Assembly: GCF_964273065.1 (NCBI RefSeq)
Contig: NZ_OZ186815.1
Location: forward strand, 2,170,001 to 2,234,000
DNA length: 64,000 bases
Source of the DNA: Nocardiopsis dassonvillei_B
GTDB taxonomy: Bacteria > Actinomycetota > Actinomycetes > Streptosporangiales > Streptosporangiaceae
Reading direction: 5' to 3'
The translations under genes and the position numbers were made by a program. The notes beneath the pieces are model-generated. The model saw nothing but the letters and a program-made list of their open reading frames with translations. It was not told where the DNA came from and searched no databases. Positions 41,257-50,333 of the stretch are shown in pieces; position 1 is the stretch's first letter, and the number at the start of each line of letters is the position of its first letter.

Positions 41257-42156
41257 ATGGCGATCCGACACCTGGGCCCGGCCCGGGAGATGCGCGTGGT
41301 CTCCGACGACGGCACGGAACTGCACGTGGAGGTGCGCGGGCCGGTGAGCGGGCCGACCGTGGTGCTCTCCCACTGCTGGGCGACGTCGCTGGCGTCCTGG
41401 GGGCCCGTGGTCCGGCTGCTCGACGAGAACCTGCGGGTGGTGCTGTACGACCAGCGCGGCCACGGCCGGACCCCGGTGCCCCTCACCCCGGCGGGGTACG
41501 GGCAGGACAAGCTGGCCGACGACCTGTGCGCGGTGCTGGCGGCGACGGTCCCCGAAGGCGGACGCGCCGTGGTGGCGGGGCACAGCATGGGCGGGATGAC
41601 GGTCATGGCCGCCGGTGACCGCGAGGTCTTCCGTGAGAAGGCCGCGGCGGTACTGCTCACCAACACCGGGTGCACGCAGCTGACGAAGAGGGCCACCGCG
41701 ATCCCGCTGCCCAGGGCCCTGGGGCGGGCGGCGGCGGCCGCTCTGACGTTGAGCGCCCCGCTGCCGCTGGGGCCGCGCAACCCGGTGACCGAAGCCGCGC
41801 TGAAGTTCGTCGCGATGAGCCCGGGCGCGGACCCGCGGATGGTGCGGCTGTGCGCGCGCATGGTGCACGCCTGCAACCCGGTCGCGCGCGGCCGGTGGGG
41901 CGACATGATGAACCGCCTGGACCTGGACGCGACGGTCCGCGCGATCAGCGCGCCGACCGTGGTCGTGGCGGGCGCCGAGGACCGGATGACCCCGCCCTGG
42001 CACGCCCGCCACGTCGCCTCCCTGGTCCGGGACTGCACGGAGGTCGTGGAGGTCCCCGGCGCCGGGCACATGGGACCGCTGGAGTTCCCCGAACTGCTGG
42101 CCGACCGGATCGAGAAACTGGCCGCGAACCACCTGGGCGTCGCCCTGGCGGGGTGA
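41257..42156 (+). CDS. Alpha/beta-fold hydrolase
   Basis: A 299-residue alpha/beta hydrolase with oxyanion region LSHCWATS, nucleophile elbow GHSMGG, Asp in VVAGAEDRMTPPWH and His in VPGAGHMGPLEF. The cap domain between elbow and Asp is about 100 residues and Ala/Leu-rich, suited to a hydrophobic substrate. It is the last gene of the SDR-diiron-BVMO operon, and would be well placed to open the ester or lactone made by the BVMO. ATG 41257 has GAGAGG upstream; a 15-bp terminator follows. Confidence 0.88.
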   Translation: MAIRHLGPAREMRVVSDDGTELHVEVRGPVSGPTVVLSHCWATSLASWGPVVRLLDENLRVVLYDQRGHGRTPVPLTPAGYGQDKLADDLCAVLAATVPEGGRAVVAGHSMGGMTVMAAGDREVFREKAAAVLLTNTGCTQLTKRATAIPLPRALGRAAAAALTLSAPLPLGPRNPVTEAALKFVAMSPGADPRMVRLCARMVHACNPVARGRWGDMMNRLDLDATVRAISAPTVVVAGAEDRMTPPWHARHVASLVRDCTEVVEVPGAGHMGPLEFPELLADRIEKLAANHLGVALAG

Positions 42157-42165
42157 GCCTCCCAC

Positions 42166-42198
42166 CGCGGGCCCCCGGGGGGTCCCCGGGGGCCCGCG
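42166..42198 (+). terminator. Perfect 15-bp terminator hairpin
   Basis: CGCGGGCCCCCGGGG/CCCCGGGGGCCCGCG with a GGT loop, ten bases after the hydrolase stop codon; closes the SDR-diiron-BVMO operon. Confidence 0.85.
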
Positions 42199-42316
42199 CC
42201 GTGTCGGCCCGGGCCGAGGACCCCTGCGCACAGGGGGTTCTCGTTTGCGAAGAGGATCGGCGAACGAGGAGAATGTCCGATGATCCCTGGATCGTCCGCC
42301 GAGCCGGAAGGCGCCC

Positions 42317-43111
42317 ATGACGCACACCCCGCGTACCCCCCTGGACACGACCGTCCCCCACTCCGCGCGAGTGATGAACTACTGGCTGGGAGGCAAGGAC
42401 CACTATCCGGTGGACCGCGCCCTGGGAGAGCAGGTCGAGCAGGCCTTCCCCGAGATCGTCGAGCTCATGCGCGCCGACCGCCGGTTCATCGTCCGCTCGG
42501 TCACCCACCTGGTCCGGGAGGAGGGCATCCGGCAGTTCCTGGACATCGGCACCGGCCTTCCCACCGCCAACAACACCCACGAGGTCGCCCAGGCGCTCGC
42601 CCCCGAGTCCAGGATCGTCTACGTCGACAACGACCCCCTGGTACTCGCGCACGCCCGCGCCCTGCTGACCAGCACCCCCGAGGGCACCACCGACTACATC
42701 GACGCCGACCTGCTCGACCCGGAGGCGCTGCTGGCCCAGGCCCGTGAGCACCTGGACTTCACGCAGCCGATCGGTCTGGTCATCATGGGCACGCTCGGGC
42801 ACTTCCCCGCCGACGAGCGGACCTACGCCGTGGCCCGCGCCTACGTGGACGCCCTGCCCTCGGGCAGCTTCCTCGCCCTGTGCGACAGCACCGACACCAG
42901 CCCGCAGATCGTGGAGGCGGCCCGGGCCTGGAACGAGAACGCGGCCCAGCCCATCCACCTGCGCACCCCGGAGGAGATCGGCGCCTTCTTCGAGGGCCTG
43001 GAGCTGCTGGAGCCCGGCGTGGTCTCCGTCCCGTTCTGGCGCCCCGAGAGGACCGAGGTGGGCACCGCCAAGGAGGTCGCCCAGTACGGCGGCGTCGCCC
43101 GCAAGCCCTGA
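42317..43111 (+). CDS. DUF574 SAM-dependent methyltransferase
   Basis: A 264-residue methyltransferase of the actinobacterial DUF574 (SAM_MT) family, recognised by the N-terminal PHSARVMNYWLGGKDHYPVDR landmarks (SARVMNYWLGGKDHYP), SAM motif FLDIGTGLPT and acidic loop VDNDPLV. Methyl acceptor unknown; the family is expanded in actinomycetes and often found near conservon or DUF397 genes. Start ATG 42317 follows GGAAGG. An imperfect inverted repeat (TCTCGTTTGC ... GCGAACGAGG) lies just upstream at 42239-42269 and may be regulatory. Confidence 0.9.
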   Translation: MTHTPRTPLDTTVPHSARVMNYWLGGKDHYPVDRALGEQVEQAFPEIVELMRADRRFIVRSVTHLVREEGIRQFLDIGTGLPTANNTHEVAQALAPESRIVYVDNDPLVLAHARALLTSTPEGTTDYIDADLLDPEALLAQAREHLDFTQPIGLVIMGTLGHFPADERTYAVARAYVDALPSGSFLALCDSTDTSPQIVEAARAWNENAAQPIHLRTPEEIGAFFEGLELLEPGVVSVPFWRPERTEVGTAKEVAQYGGVARKP

Positions 43112-43125
43112 GCACCGGGCGCGTG

Positions 43126-43157
43126 CCCGGCGTCCGGCGGGAGAGCCGGGCGCCGGG
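43126..43157. terminator. Bidirectional hairpin between convergent genes
   Basis: CCCGGCG-T-CCGGC pairs with GCCGG-G-CGCCGGG (one internal mismatch), between the methyltransferase and the convergent kinase gene. Confidence 0.75.
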
Positions 43158-43159
43158 TG

Positions 43160-44521
43160 TCAGGCCGGGTCGCGGATGAGTGTGGGGACGACGTGCTCGG
43201 AGACCTCCGAGTGCACCTGGTGCAGCCTGGCCTGGACGGCGCGGCGCAGTTTGGCCAGGCATTCCACGAGGGTGATGTCGTCGCCGACCAGTCCGCCCTT
43301 GGCCACCACCGGCGTCCCGTCGAGCGGACCGCCGCTGATGTGCCCGTGCACGGCCAGCGGCACGACCTCTCCGCCGACGTCGAAGGCGTGCACGTCCAGC
43401 TCGTCGAACAGGCCCGAGACCAGGTCGCCGCCGGTCAGGTACAGGCCGCTGGGCAGGGCGTGGGCACCGGTGCCGTCGGCGATCTCGTGGACGGTGTCGG
43501 CGACCAGCCGGGCGATGCGGCCCGGGAGCTCGGCGCGGATCCGGCCGGGCAGGTCGCGCACCCGCTCGGAGGTGGTGACCACCCGCAGCACGCACAGGTC
43601 GGGGAACCCGGCCGAGACGAGCTTCTCCGCGAGCTCCGCGGCGACCTCGTCGGCGTGGTCGCTCTCCGGATCGGTGAAGGCGACGGCGTCCAGGTCCACG
43701 AAGCGGACCGCGCCGGTGCGGGCCACCGTGGCCAGCTGGCGCCGGGTCAGGTCCGTGGTGCTCGCGACGACCCCCAGCAGCGGCCCGCGGGACCCGGCCT
43801 GGCCGCGCAGCCGCAGGGCGTAGGCCAGCAGCGCCCCCGTCGGCCCCGGATCCACCGACACCCACACCGTCCCGTCCTCGTGGTGGGCCGCCGCGGCGGC
43901 CTCGGCGATGTCGGTGAGGTGCTGCTCCGTGGCGGCGTCGCACAGCACCACGGGCTCGTCCCCCGCCAGCAGTTCGGCGGTGAGCATGCTCTGGGTGACC
44001 CGGCGGACCGGCACGTGGCGCACGGCCAGCCCCGACTGGGCGGCGACGATGTCGGCGACCGCGCCGGTGGTCATCGGGTGCAGGGGGTCGTGGGCCAGCT
44101 CGGTGTCCTGGAGCGGGACCCCGTGGAGCAGCTGGACGCCGTCCTCGGTGGTGCGCCCGGTGGCCGGGAAGGCCGGGGTGAACAGCACCCGTACCCGGGT
44201 CCCGGCGGGCACCCTCCCGCGCACCTCCCGGTAGGCGGCCTCCAGTTCGGCCCCGACGTTGCCGCGCAGGGTGGAGTCGGTGCGCTTGACCACCAGCCCC
44301 ACCGGCCAGACCGCCTCCACCACGTCGGCCACCAGGTCCACGGCCTGCTCGGCCGGCACGTGCCGGCTGTCGAGGTTGGCGACGACGACGTCGTAGTCCC
44401 CGGCGACCCGGCTGACGTGTTCGGGGGTCACGGTGGCCACCCGCATCCCGGTGCGCGCGAACCGGGCCCCGGTCGCATTGGCGCCGGTGAGGTCGTCTGC
44501 GACCACGAGGACCTGGGCCAC
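43160..44521 (-). CDS. Four-carbon acid sugar kinase family protein (DUF1537/OtnK-like)
   Basis: A 453-residue kinase of the 3-oxo-tetronate/D-threonate kinase family. The N-terminal domain starts VVADDLTGANATGA, the sugar-acid binding signature; the C-terminal nucleotide domain has SGLYLTGGDLVSGLFDEL and GGEVVPLAVHGHISGGPLDG followed by TPVVAKGGLVGD. GTG 44521 is chosen (AAGGAGA five bases upstream); longer frames upstream look non-coding. The family phosphorylates C4 sugar acids in catabolic pathways, usually beside an aldolase and dehydrogenase. Here the next gene upstream (145 bp) is a Gfo/Idh/MocA oxidoreductase, so a sugar-acid catabolic pair is possible, though the aldolase is missing. 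Confidence 0.85.
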   Translation of the reverse strand: MAQVLVVADDLTGANATGARFARTGMRVATVTPEHVSRVAGDYDVVVANLDSRHVPAEQAVDLVADVVEAVWPVGLVVKRTDSTLRGNVGAELEAAYREVRGRVPAGTRVRVLFTPAFPATGRTTEDGVQLLHGVPLQDTELAHDPLHPMTTGAVADIVAAQSGLAVRHVPVRRVTQSMLTAELLAGDEPVVLCDAATEQHLTDIAEAAAAAHHEDGTVWVSVDPGPTGALLAYALRLRGQAGSRGPLLGVVASTTDLTRRQLATVARTGAVRFVDLDAVAFTDPESDHADEVAAELAEKLVSAGFPDLCVLRVVTTSERVRDLPGRIRAELPGRIARLVADTVHEIADGTGAHALPSGLYLTGGDLVSGLFDELDVHAFDVGGEVVPLAVHGHISGGPLDGTPVVAKGGLVGDDITLVECLAKLRRAVQARLHQVHSEVSEHVVPTLIRDPA

Positions 44522-44666
44522 GGCAGTCTCCTTCGGCGAAACGCTCGGGTAACCTCCCTCCAACATAGGCCCGTACGGGCGTGCGCGGGGACGAAAGGCC
44601 CCGGCCGTGAGCGACGCGCGGGGGAACCGCGCTCGGGGGGCGGGCCGGGGCCCGCCCCCGCTCCGG

Positions 44667-45758
44667 TCAGCGTCCGGGGAGGGTGACGACGGTGCCCGTG
44701 CGGGCACTGCGCCGGGCCGCCTCGATGATCTCCAGTCCGTGGATCACCTCGTGCGGGTCCACCGGCAGCGGCTCCCCCTCGCCCACGGCGTCGCGCACCC
44801 CCGCGTAGAAATCGGTGTAGGCGCCCCGGGCGGAGGGCACCCGCCGGGTGGCCCCGTCCACGCCCAGCAGCCCCCAAGCGGCCTCCGGCAGCACGCCCCA
44901 GTCCGCGGCGGTCGGGCTCTCCCCCGCGAGCAGGCGCGCCTCCTGGCCGTCCATGCCGTGGCTGGTGAAGGCGCCGGCGTCCCCCAGAACCCGGAAGCGC
45001 GGGCCGCCCTGGGCGGCGAGCGCGCTCATCCACAGCTGGGAGCGGGTGCCGCGGGAGTGCCGCAGCGACAGGAAGACGTCGTCGTCGGCCTGCACCCCCT
45101 CGCGCAGCGACTCCACCTCGGCGTACACCGAGGCGACCGGGCCGAACAGGTTGACCGCCTGGTCGATCAGGTGCGGTCCCAGGTCGTACAGCAGCCCGGC
45201 GCCGCTCTCCACCGTGCCGCTCTCGCGCCAGGTGCCCCTGGCCTGGGGCCGCCAGCGCTCGAACCGGGACTCGAACCGGTGCACCCGGCCCAGCGCGCCC
45301 TCCTCCACCAGGTTCCACAGCGTCAGGAAGTCGGCGTCCCAGCGGCGGTTCTGGTACACGGTGAGCACCCGGCCCAGCTTCTCGGCCAGGTCGGTGAGCT
45401 CGCGGCCCTGCACGGCGGTGAGCGCGAAGGGCTTGTCCACCACCACGGACATGCCCGCCTCCAGGGCCGCCCGGGCCAGCGGCGCGTGGGTGTCGTTGGG
45501 CGTGGTGACGACGGCGATCTCGTAACGCCCGGCGTCGGCCCACAGGTCGGCGACGGCCGGGTACACCGTCGCGTCCGGGTGGCGCTCGCGGACCGCGCGG
45601 GCGCGCTCGGGGTTCCCGGTCACCACGGCGGACAGGCGCAGCCCTGGGACCGCCTCGATGACCGGGGCGTGGAAGACCTCACCCCCCTTGCCGTAGCCGA
45701 TCAGGGCGACGTGCAGCTCGGGGCCGTCGTGCTCGGGAACCTGCGGTGCGTTGGACAT
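44667..45758 (-). CDS. Gfo/Idh/MocA-family oxidoreductase
   Basis: A 363-residue NAD(P)-dependent sugar or inositol dehydrogenase-like protein. Rossmann motif ALIGYGKGGEVFHAPVI, the family signature VVVDKPFALT (Lys of the D-K-P motif), and the catalytic-region GLLYDLGPHLIDQAVNLFG are present. Start ATG 45758 has GGAGG only one base away, so a slightly different start is possible. It diverges from a sugar ABC importer 213 bp away, suggesting it works on the imported sugar or a derivative. Confidence 0.88.
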   Translation of the reverse strand: MSNAPQVPEHDGPELHVALIGYGKGGEVFHAPVIEAVPGLRLSAVVTGNPERARAVRERHPDATVYPAVADLWADAGRYEIAVVTTPNDTHAPLARAALEAGMSVVVDKPFALTAVQGRELTDLAEKLGRVLTVYQNRRWDADFLTLWNLVEEGALGRVHRFESRFERWRPQARGTWRESGTVESGAGLLYDLGPHLIDQAVNLFGPVASVYAEVESLREGVQADDDVFLSLRHSRGTRSQLWMSALAAQGGPRFRVLGDAGAFTSHGMDGQEARLLAGESPTAADWGVLPEAAWGLLGVDGATRRVPSARGAYTDFYAGVRDAVGEGEPLPVDPHEVIHGLEIIEAARRSARTGTVVTLPGR

Positions 45759-45971
45759 GCCTCCAATCTACGGCTCCGGGGCACGCCCGCGGGAGCGTTC
45801 GGGCGCGGTGTGCCGGGCCTTCGTCGGGACATCGGGTCATGGGTGGTGACCAGGGTGTTTCGCCATTGTTACGAAAGGATTTGCGAATTTTGTAGACATT
45901 TGCAGCCATTCCGGCTTCGATCGTGTTCCAGCGTGCCCCGAGCCACATGTCCCCTCGCACAAGGGAGAGCC

Positions 45972-47330
45972 ATGCCGAGTACAGATCCCAGGAACCGCCG
46001 TCACCTGGCCCTGGCCGCCGCGGCGGGGAGCGTCGTCCTCCTCGCCTCGGGCTGCGGCTACCTCAGCGGTGAAGGAGGTGGAGGCGGCGGAGCAGACGCC
46101 GGCGACGTCGACTGCGCGCCCTTCGAGGCGTGGGCGGACGTCGAGGGGACCGTCAGCATCTACTCCTCCATCCGCGACGAGGAGGCCGAGCGGATGGACC
46201 GCTCCTGGGCCGACTTCGAAGCGTGCACCGGCATCGACATCCAGCACGAGGGAAGCGGCGAGTTCGAGGCCCAGCTGCCCATCCGCCTCGAGGGCGGCAA
46301 CGCCCCCGACCTGGCCCTCATCCCCCAGCCCGGCCTGCTCCAGCGGGTGGTCGAGGACGGCTACGCCGTGCCCGTCGCCGACGGCGTCAAGGCCAACGCC
46401 GAAGAGGGCTGGGGCGACGACTGGCGCGGCTACGCCACCTTCGACGGAGAGCTGTACGGCACCCCCTACGGCGCCAACATGAAGTCGATGGTCTGGTACT
46501 CGCCGACGTTCTTCAACGAGAACGGCTACGAGGTCCCGCAGACCTGGGACGAGATGACCGCCCTCAGCGACGAGATCGCCGAGTCCGGCACCAAGCCGTG
46601 GTGCGTGGGCTTCGAGTCCGGTGACGCCACCGGCTGGCCCGGCACCGACTGGATCGAGAACGCGCTGCTGCGCACCGCCGGCACCGACGTGTACAACCAG
46701 TGGGTCTCCCACGAGATCCCCTTCGACGACCCGCAGGTCGCCGAGGCGTTCGAGCTGGCCGGCGGCATCGTCCGCAACTCCGACTACGTCAACGGCACCT
46801 TCGGCGACGTGGAGAGCATCGCCGTCACCTCCTTCCAGGAGGCCGGGCTGCCGCTGCTCGACGGCGGCTGCGCCATGTACCTGATGGGCTCGTTCTACTC
46901 CGCGCAGTTCGAGGAGGGCGTCACCGTCGCCGAGGACGGCGACGTGTACGGCTTCGTCCTGCCGCCGCTGGAGGCGGGCGCCGAGGTCCCGGTCATGGGC
47001 GGCGGCGAGTTCGCGGTGCCCTTCGCGGACCGGCCCGAGGTCGCGGCGGTCCACGAGTACCTGTCCACCCCGGAGTACGCCGAGAGCCGCGCCTCCGAGG
47101 GCTCCTGGGTCTCCGCCAACCGGAACATGGACCCGAGCGTGATCGAGGACCCGGCCGCCAAGTTCGCCGCCGAGGTGCTGCTGTCGCCGGACACCGTCTT
47201 CCACTTCGACGGCAGTGACGCGATGCCCTCCTCCGTCGGCACCAACGTGTTCTGGAACGGCATGGTCGACTGGGTGACCGGCACCTCCACCGAGGACGTG
47301 CTGGAGAGCATCGAGTCCTCCTGGCCGTAG
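45972..47330 (+). CDS. Sugar ABC importer substrate-binding lipoprotein (family 1)
   Basis: A 452-residue extracellular solute-binding lipoprotein: short basic N terminus, hydrophobic segment, lipobox LASGC (Cys 28), Gly-rich linker, then a family 1 sugar-binding fold (VEGTVSIYSSIRDEEAERMDRSW; RLEGGNAPDLALIPQPG). It resembles AglE/CymE-type alpha-glucoside binders. Start ATG 45972 follows GGGAGA. It leads a plus-strand operon with two permeases. The 213-bp region upstream holds an AT-rich patch with a repeated TTRCGAA (about 45869 and 45881), a possible regulator site. Confidence 0.9.
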   Translation: MPSTDPRNRRHLALAAAAGSVVLLASGCGYLSGEGGGGGGADAGDVDCAPFEAWADVEGTVSIYSSIRDEEAERMDRSWADFEACTGIDIQHEGSGEFEAQLPIRLEGGNAPDLALIPQPGLLQRVVEDGYAVPVADGVKANAEEGWGDDWRGYATFDGELYGTPYGANMKSMVWYSPTFFNENGYEVPQTWDEMTALSDEIAESGTKPWCVGFESGDATGWPGTDWIENALLRTAGTDVYNQWVSHEIPFDDPQVAEAFELAGGIVRNSDYVNGTFGDVESIAVTSFQEAGLPLLDGGCAMYLMGSFYSAQFEEGVTVAEDGDVYGFVLPPLEAGAEVPVMGGGEFAVPFADRPEVAAVHEYLSTPEYAESRASEGSWVSANRNMDPSVIEDPAAKFAAEVLLSPDTVFHFDGSDAMPSSVGTNVFWNGMVDWVTGTSTEDVLESIESSWP

Positions 47331-47338
47331 CGGCCCCG

Positions 47339-47372
47339 GAGAGGGGACGGCGGCCCGCCGCCGTCCCCTCTC
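47339..47372 (+). terminator. Intercistronic hairpin between binding protein and permease
   Basis: A perfect 15-bp stem GAGAGGGGACGGCGG/CCGCCGTCCCCTCTC with a 4-base loop in the 90-bp gap. In sugar importer operons such hairpins lower read-through into, or stabilise mRNA upstream of, the permeases so the binding protein is made in excess. Confidence 0.8.
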
Positions 47373-47420
47373 CTCTTCCACCCCTCCATCCCCCCTCTCG
47401 TACTCACAAGGGGCCCACCC

Positions 47421-48398
47421 ATGGAGTTCTCGTTCCTGAACGAGCTTCCCAAGATCGTGTGGATGCTCATCGGGATCGCCGCCTTCCTCGGCGTCATCGG
47501 CCTGATGCTGGTCCTCGTCGACGTGCCCCGGACCCGGCGCGACCGGTGGCAGGCGTTCCTGTTCCTCGCCCCCGCCCTGCTCCTCCTGGCGGGCGGCCTC
47601 ATCTACCCCGTCCTGCGCACCACCTACCTTTCCTTCCACGACCGCTCCGGTGACGAGTTCGTGGGCCTGGCCAACTACATCTGGATGTTCCAGCGGCCGG
47701 AGATCCTGCTGGTGCTGCGCAACACCCTGCTGTGGGTGGTGTTCGCGCCGGTGCTGTCCACCGCGATCGGCCTGGTCTACGCGGTGCTGGTCGACCGGTC
47801 CCGGTTCGAGTCGGTGGCCAAGTCCCTGGTGTTCATGCCGATGGCGATCTCGTTCGTCGGCGCGAGCATCATCTGGCGGTTCGTGTTCGCCTACCGGCCC
47901 GCCGACCAGGAGCAGTACGGCCTGTTCAACCAGATCGTCGTGTGGTTCGGCGGCGAGCCCCGGCTGTGGCTGCTGGAACAGCCGCTGAACACGTTCCTGC
48001 TGATCCTGGTGCTCATCTGGGTGCAGGCCGGGTTCGCGATGGTCGTGCTGTCGGCCGCCATCAAGGCCATCCCGTCCGAGATCGTCGAGGCGGCGCGCAT
48101 CGACGGAGCCGGATCCCTCCAGCTGTTCCGGAGCATCACCCTGCCGTCGGTGTGGCCGACCGTCCTGGTCGTCCTCATCACCATCACCGTGCAGACCCTG
48201 AAGGTGTTCGACATCGTCCGCACGATGACCGGCGGCAACTACGGCACCAGCGTGATCGCCAACGAGATGTACAGCCAGGCGTTCTCCCAGGGCCAGACCG
48301 GCCAGGGGTCGGCCCTCGCGGTGTTCCTGTTCGTCCTGGTCATCCCGCTGGTGGTCTTGCAGATCCGCCGCACCCGCAAGGCGAGGGAGCTGTCGTGA
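47421..48398 (+). CDS. Sugar ABC importer permease 1 (MalF/AglF type)
   Basis: A 325-residue permease with an extra N-terminal helix (VWMLIGIAAFLGVIGLMLVLV), then the six-helix core and EAA motif VEAARIDGAGSLQLFRSITLPS. Its stop codon overlaps the start of the next permease as GTGA. Confidence 0.92.
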   Translation: MEFSFLNELPKIVWMLIGIAAFLGVIGLMLVLVDVPRTRRDRWQAFLFLAPALLLLAGGLIYPVLRTTYLSFHDRSGDEFVGLANYIWMFQRPEILLVLRNTLLWVVFAPVLSTAIGLVYAVLVDRSRFESVAKSLVFMPMAISFVGASIIWRFVFAYRPADQEQYGLFNQIVVWFGGEPRLWLLEQPLNTFLLILVLIWVQAGFAMVVLSAAIKAIPSEIVEAARIDGAGSLQLFRSITLPSVWPTVLVVLITITVQTLKVFDIVRTMTGGNYGTSVIANEMYSQAFSQGQTGQGSALAVFLFVLVIPLVVLQIRRTRKARELS

Positions 48399-49339
48399 AC
48401 CCCACCCCCACCATCACCGACGTCCGCGACGCGGGGCCCGCCGCCCGGGTGCGGCGCAGGCTGAGCGGGTCGGCGGCGAGCCTGGCCGCGCTCGTCATCG
48501 CAGTGCTGTGGACGCTGCCCACCGCGGGGCTGTTCATCTCCTCGTTCCGGCCCGCCGACCAGATCCGCACCACCGGCTGGTGGATGTTCTTCGCCTCCCC
48601 CGAGGTGACCCTGGACAACTACCGGGACGTGCTGTTCGGCACCGCCAGCGACGGGCGGCTGGCCAGCCACTTCGTCAACTCGTTCGTGATCACGCTGCCC
48701 GCGACGGTGTTCGTGCTGGGCCTGGCCGCGCTGGCGGCCTACGCGCTGGCGTGGATCGACTTCCGCGGGCGCGACTGGGTTTTCCTGGGGATCTTCGCGC
48801 TCCAGATCGTGCCGCTGCAGATGGCGCTGGTACCGCTGCTGCGCTTCTTCTCCCAGGGGGTCACCGTCGGCGGCGTCCAGGTGCTGCCCGCCTGGGAGCT
48901 GACCGGGGCGATGGCGTTCACCAACGTGTGGGTGGCGCACACGATCTTCGGGCTGCCGCTGGGCGTGTTCCTGCTGCACAACTTCATCTCGCAGCTGCCC
49001 CGGACCCTGTTCGAGGCGGCCCGGGTGGACGGCGCCGGGCACGGCCGCATCTTCATGCGGATCGTGCTGCCGCTCATCACCCCGGCCCTGGTGTCGCTGG
49101 GCATCTTCCAGTTCCTGTGGGTGTGGAACGACCTGCTGGTGGCGCTGATCTTCACCGGGGGCGACACCGCCACGGCCCCGCTCACCGTGCGGCTGGCCGA
49201 ACTGGCGGGTACCCGCGGCGAGGCCTGGCACCGCCTGACGGCGGGCGCGTTCGTCTCGATGATCGTGCCGCTGACGGTGTTCTTCCTCCTCCAGCGCCAC
49301 TTCGTCCGCGGCCTCCTGGCGGGCAGCGTCAAGGGCTGA
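48395..49339 (+). CDS. Sugar ABC importer permease 2 (MalG/AglG type)
   Basis: A 314-residue permease with six transmembrane segments and the EAA motif FEAARVDGAGHGRIFMRIVLP. GTG 48395 overlaps the upstream stop codon. No ATPase gene follows; importers of this class in actinobacteria usually borrow a shared ATPase (MsiK type) encoded elsewhere. No glycosidase lies in the operon either. Confidence 0.92.
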   Translation: MNPTPTITDVRDAGPAARVRRRLSGSAASLAALVIAVLWTLPTAGLFISSFRPADQIRTTGWWMFFASPEVTLDNYRDVLFGTASDGRLASHFVNSFVITLPATVFVLGLAALAAYALAWIDFRGRDWVFLGIFALQIVPLQMALVPLLRFFSQGVTVGGVQVLPAWELTGAMAFTNVWVAHTIFGLPLGVFLLHNFISQLPRTLFEAARVDGAGHGRIFMRIVLPLITPALVSLGIFQFLWVWNDLLVALIFTGGDTATAPLTVRLAELAGTRGEAWHRLTAGAFVSMIVPLTVFFLLQRHFVRGLLAGSVKG

Positions 49340-49401
49340 GCGGTGTCCGCCCCGGGCCCCCGCGGGTGCCCTCGCCGGAACACGGCGGCTCCGCGCCGTC
49401 C

Positions 49402-50322
49402 TCAGCCTCTGAGGGCGGCGCGGGCCGTTTCCAGGGCGGTCGTCCGGTAGGCCGCGCCGAACAGGCACACGTGGACCAGCAGCGGGTACAGCTGGTGCAG
49501 GGCCACCCGGGACCGCCAGCCCTCCGCCAGCGGTGCCACCTCGTTGTAGGCGTCGCGCACCCGCTCCAGGTGCGGCAGGCCGAACAGGGTGAGCATGGCC
49601 AGGTCGCCCTCCCGGTGCCCGCCGTGGGCGGCCGGGTCGACGAGTACCGCGTCCCGGCCGCGCCAGAGCACGTTGCCGCTCCACAGGTCGCCGTGGACGC
49701 GGGCGGGCGGCTCGGGATCCCCCGCCAGTTCGGCGACCCGGTCCACCACCTTCTCCACGGCCCGCCCGTCGACGGGGGTGAGCCCGCCCTGGTCGACGGC
49801 CCGGCGCAGGCAGGGGCGCAGCCGCTGCTCGGCGTAGAAGACCGGCCAGCTCCGGGCGGGCGTGTTGTCCACGGGCAGCGGGCCGATGTAGCCGGGCCAG
49901 GCGGCGCCGAAGTGGTCCGCGCCGGTCAGGTGCAGCGCGGCCAGCCGGCGGCCCAGGCGCTCGGCGGCGTCCGGCGAGGGATCGCGCTCCTCCACCCACG
50001 GCAGCACCAGGATCCGCTCGTCCCAGGCGACCGGCTCCAGCGCCGGGGAGCCGAACGCGTGGCCCAGCCACTCAAGGCCGCGGGCCTCGGAGGTGAGCAC
50101 GGCGCTGGGTCCGGTGTTGCGCGGCAGCGACTTGACGAAGAAGCGGGTGCCGTCCTCGGCCTCCGCGTAGGAGATGTCCCAGTCGTGGCTGCGCTGGGCC
50201 GGCAGGGCCCGGCGCACCCGCAGGCCCAGCAGCGCGGTCAGCCGCTCGGCCAGGGTCCCCTTGACCGGGTCCCGCCGCCGCCCCTCACCGCCGTCCGCAG
50301 CGCACACCGCTCCCTCCTCCAC
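49402..50322 (-). CDS. Fructosamine kinase family protein
   Basis: A 306-residue phosphotransferase of the fructosamine-3-kinase family with the active-site sequences RVHGDLWSGNVLW (catalytic Asp) and VLVDPAAHGGHREGDLAML (metal-binding Asp). These kinases phosphorylate ketosamine adducts so that they fall off protein or free amines, a glycation-repair role. It begins 11 bp after the low-molecular-weight phosphatase gene, a pairing known in other bacteria where the two act in succession. GTG 50322 is used (GGAGG four bases upstream); GTG 50307 is an alternative. Confidence 0.9.
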   Translation of the reverse strand: MEEGAVCAADGGEGRRRDPVKGTLAERLTALLGLRVRRALPAQRSHDWDISYAEAEDGTRFFVKSLPRNTGPSAVLTSEARGLEWLGHAFGSPALEPVAWDERILVLPWVEERDPSPDAAERLGRRLAALHLTGADHFGAAWPGYIGPLPVDNTPARSWPVFYAEQRLRPCLRRAVDQGGLTPVDGRAVEKVVDRVAELAGDPEPPARVHGDLWSGNVLWRGRDAVLVDPAAHGGHREGDLAMLTLFGLPHLERVRDAYNEVAPLAEGWRSRVALHQLYPLLVHVCLFGAAYRTTALETARAALRG

Positions 50323-50333
50323 CCGGCCTCCCG

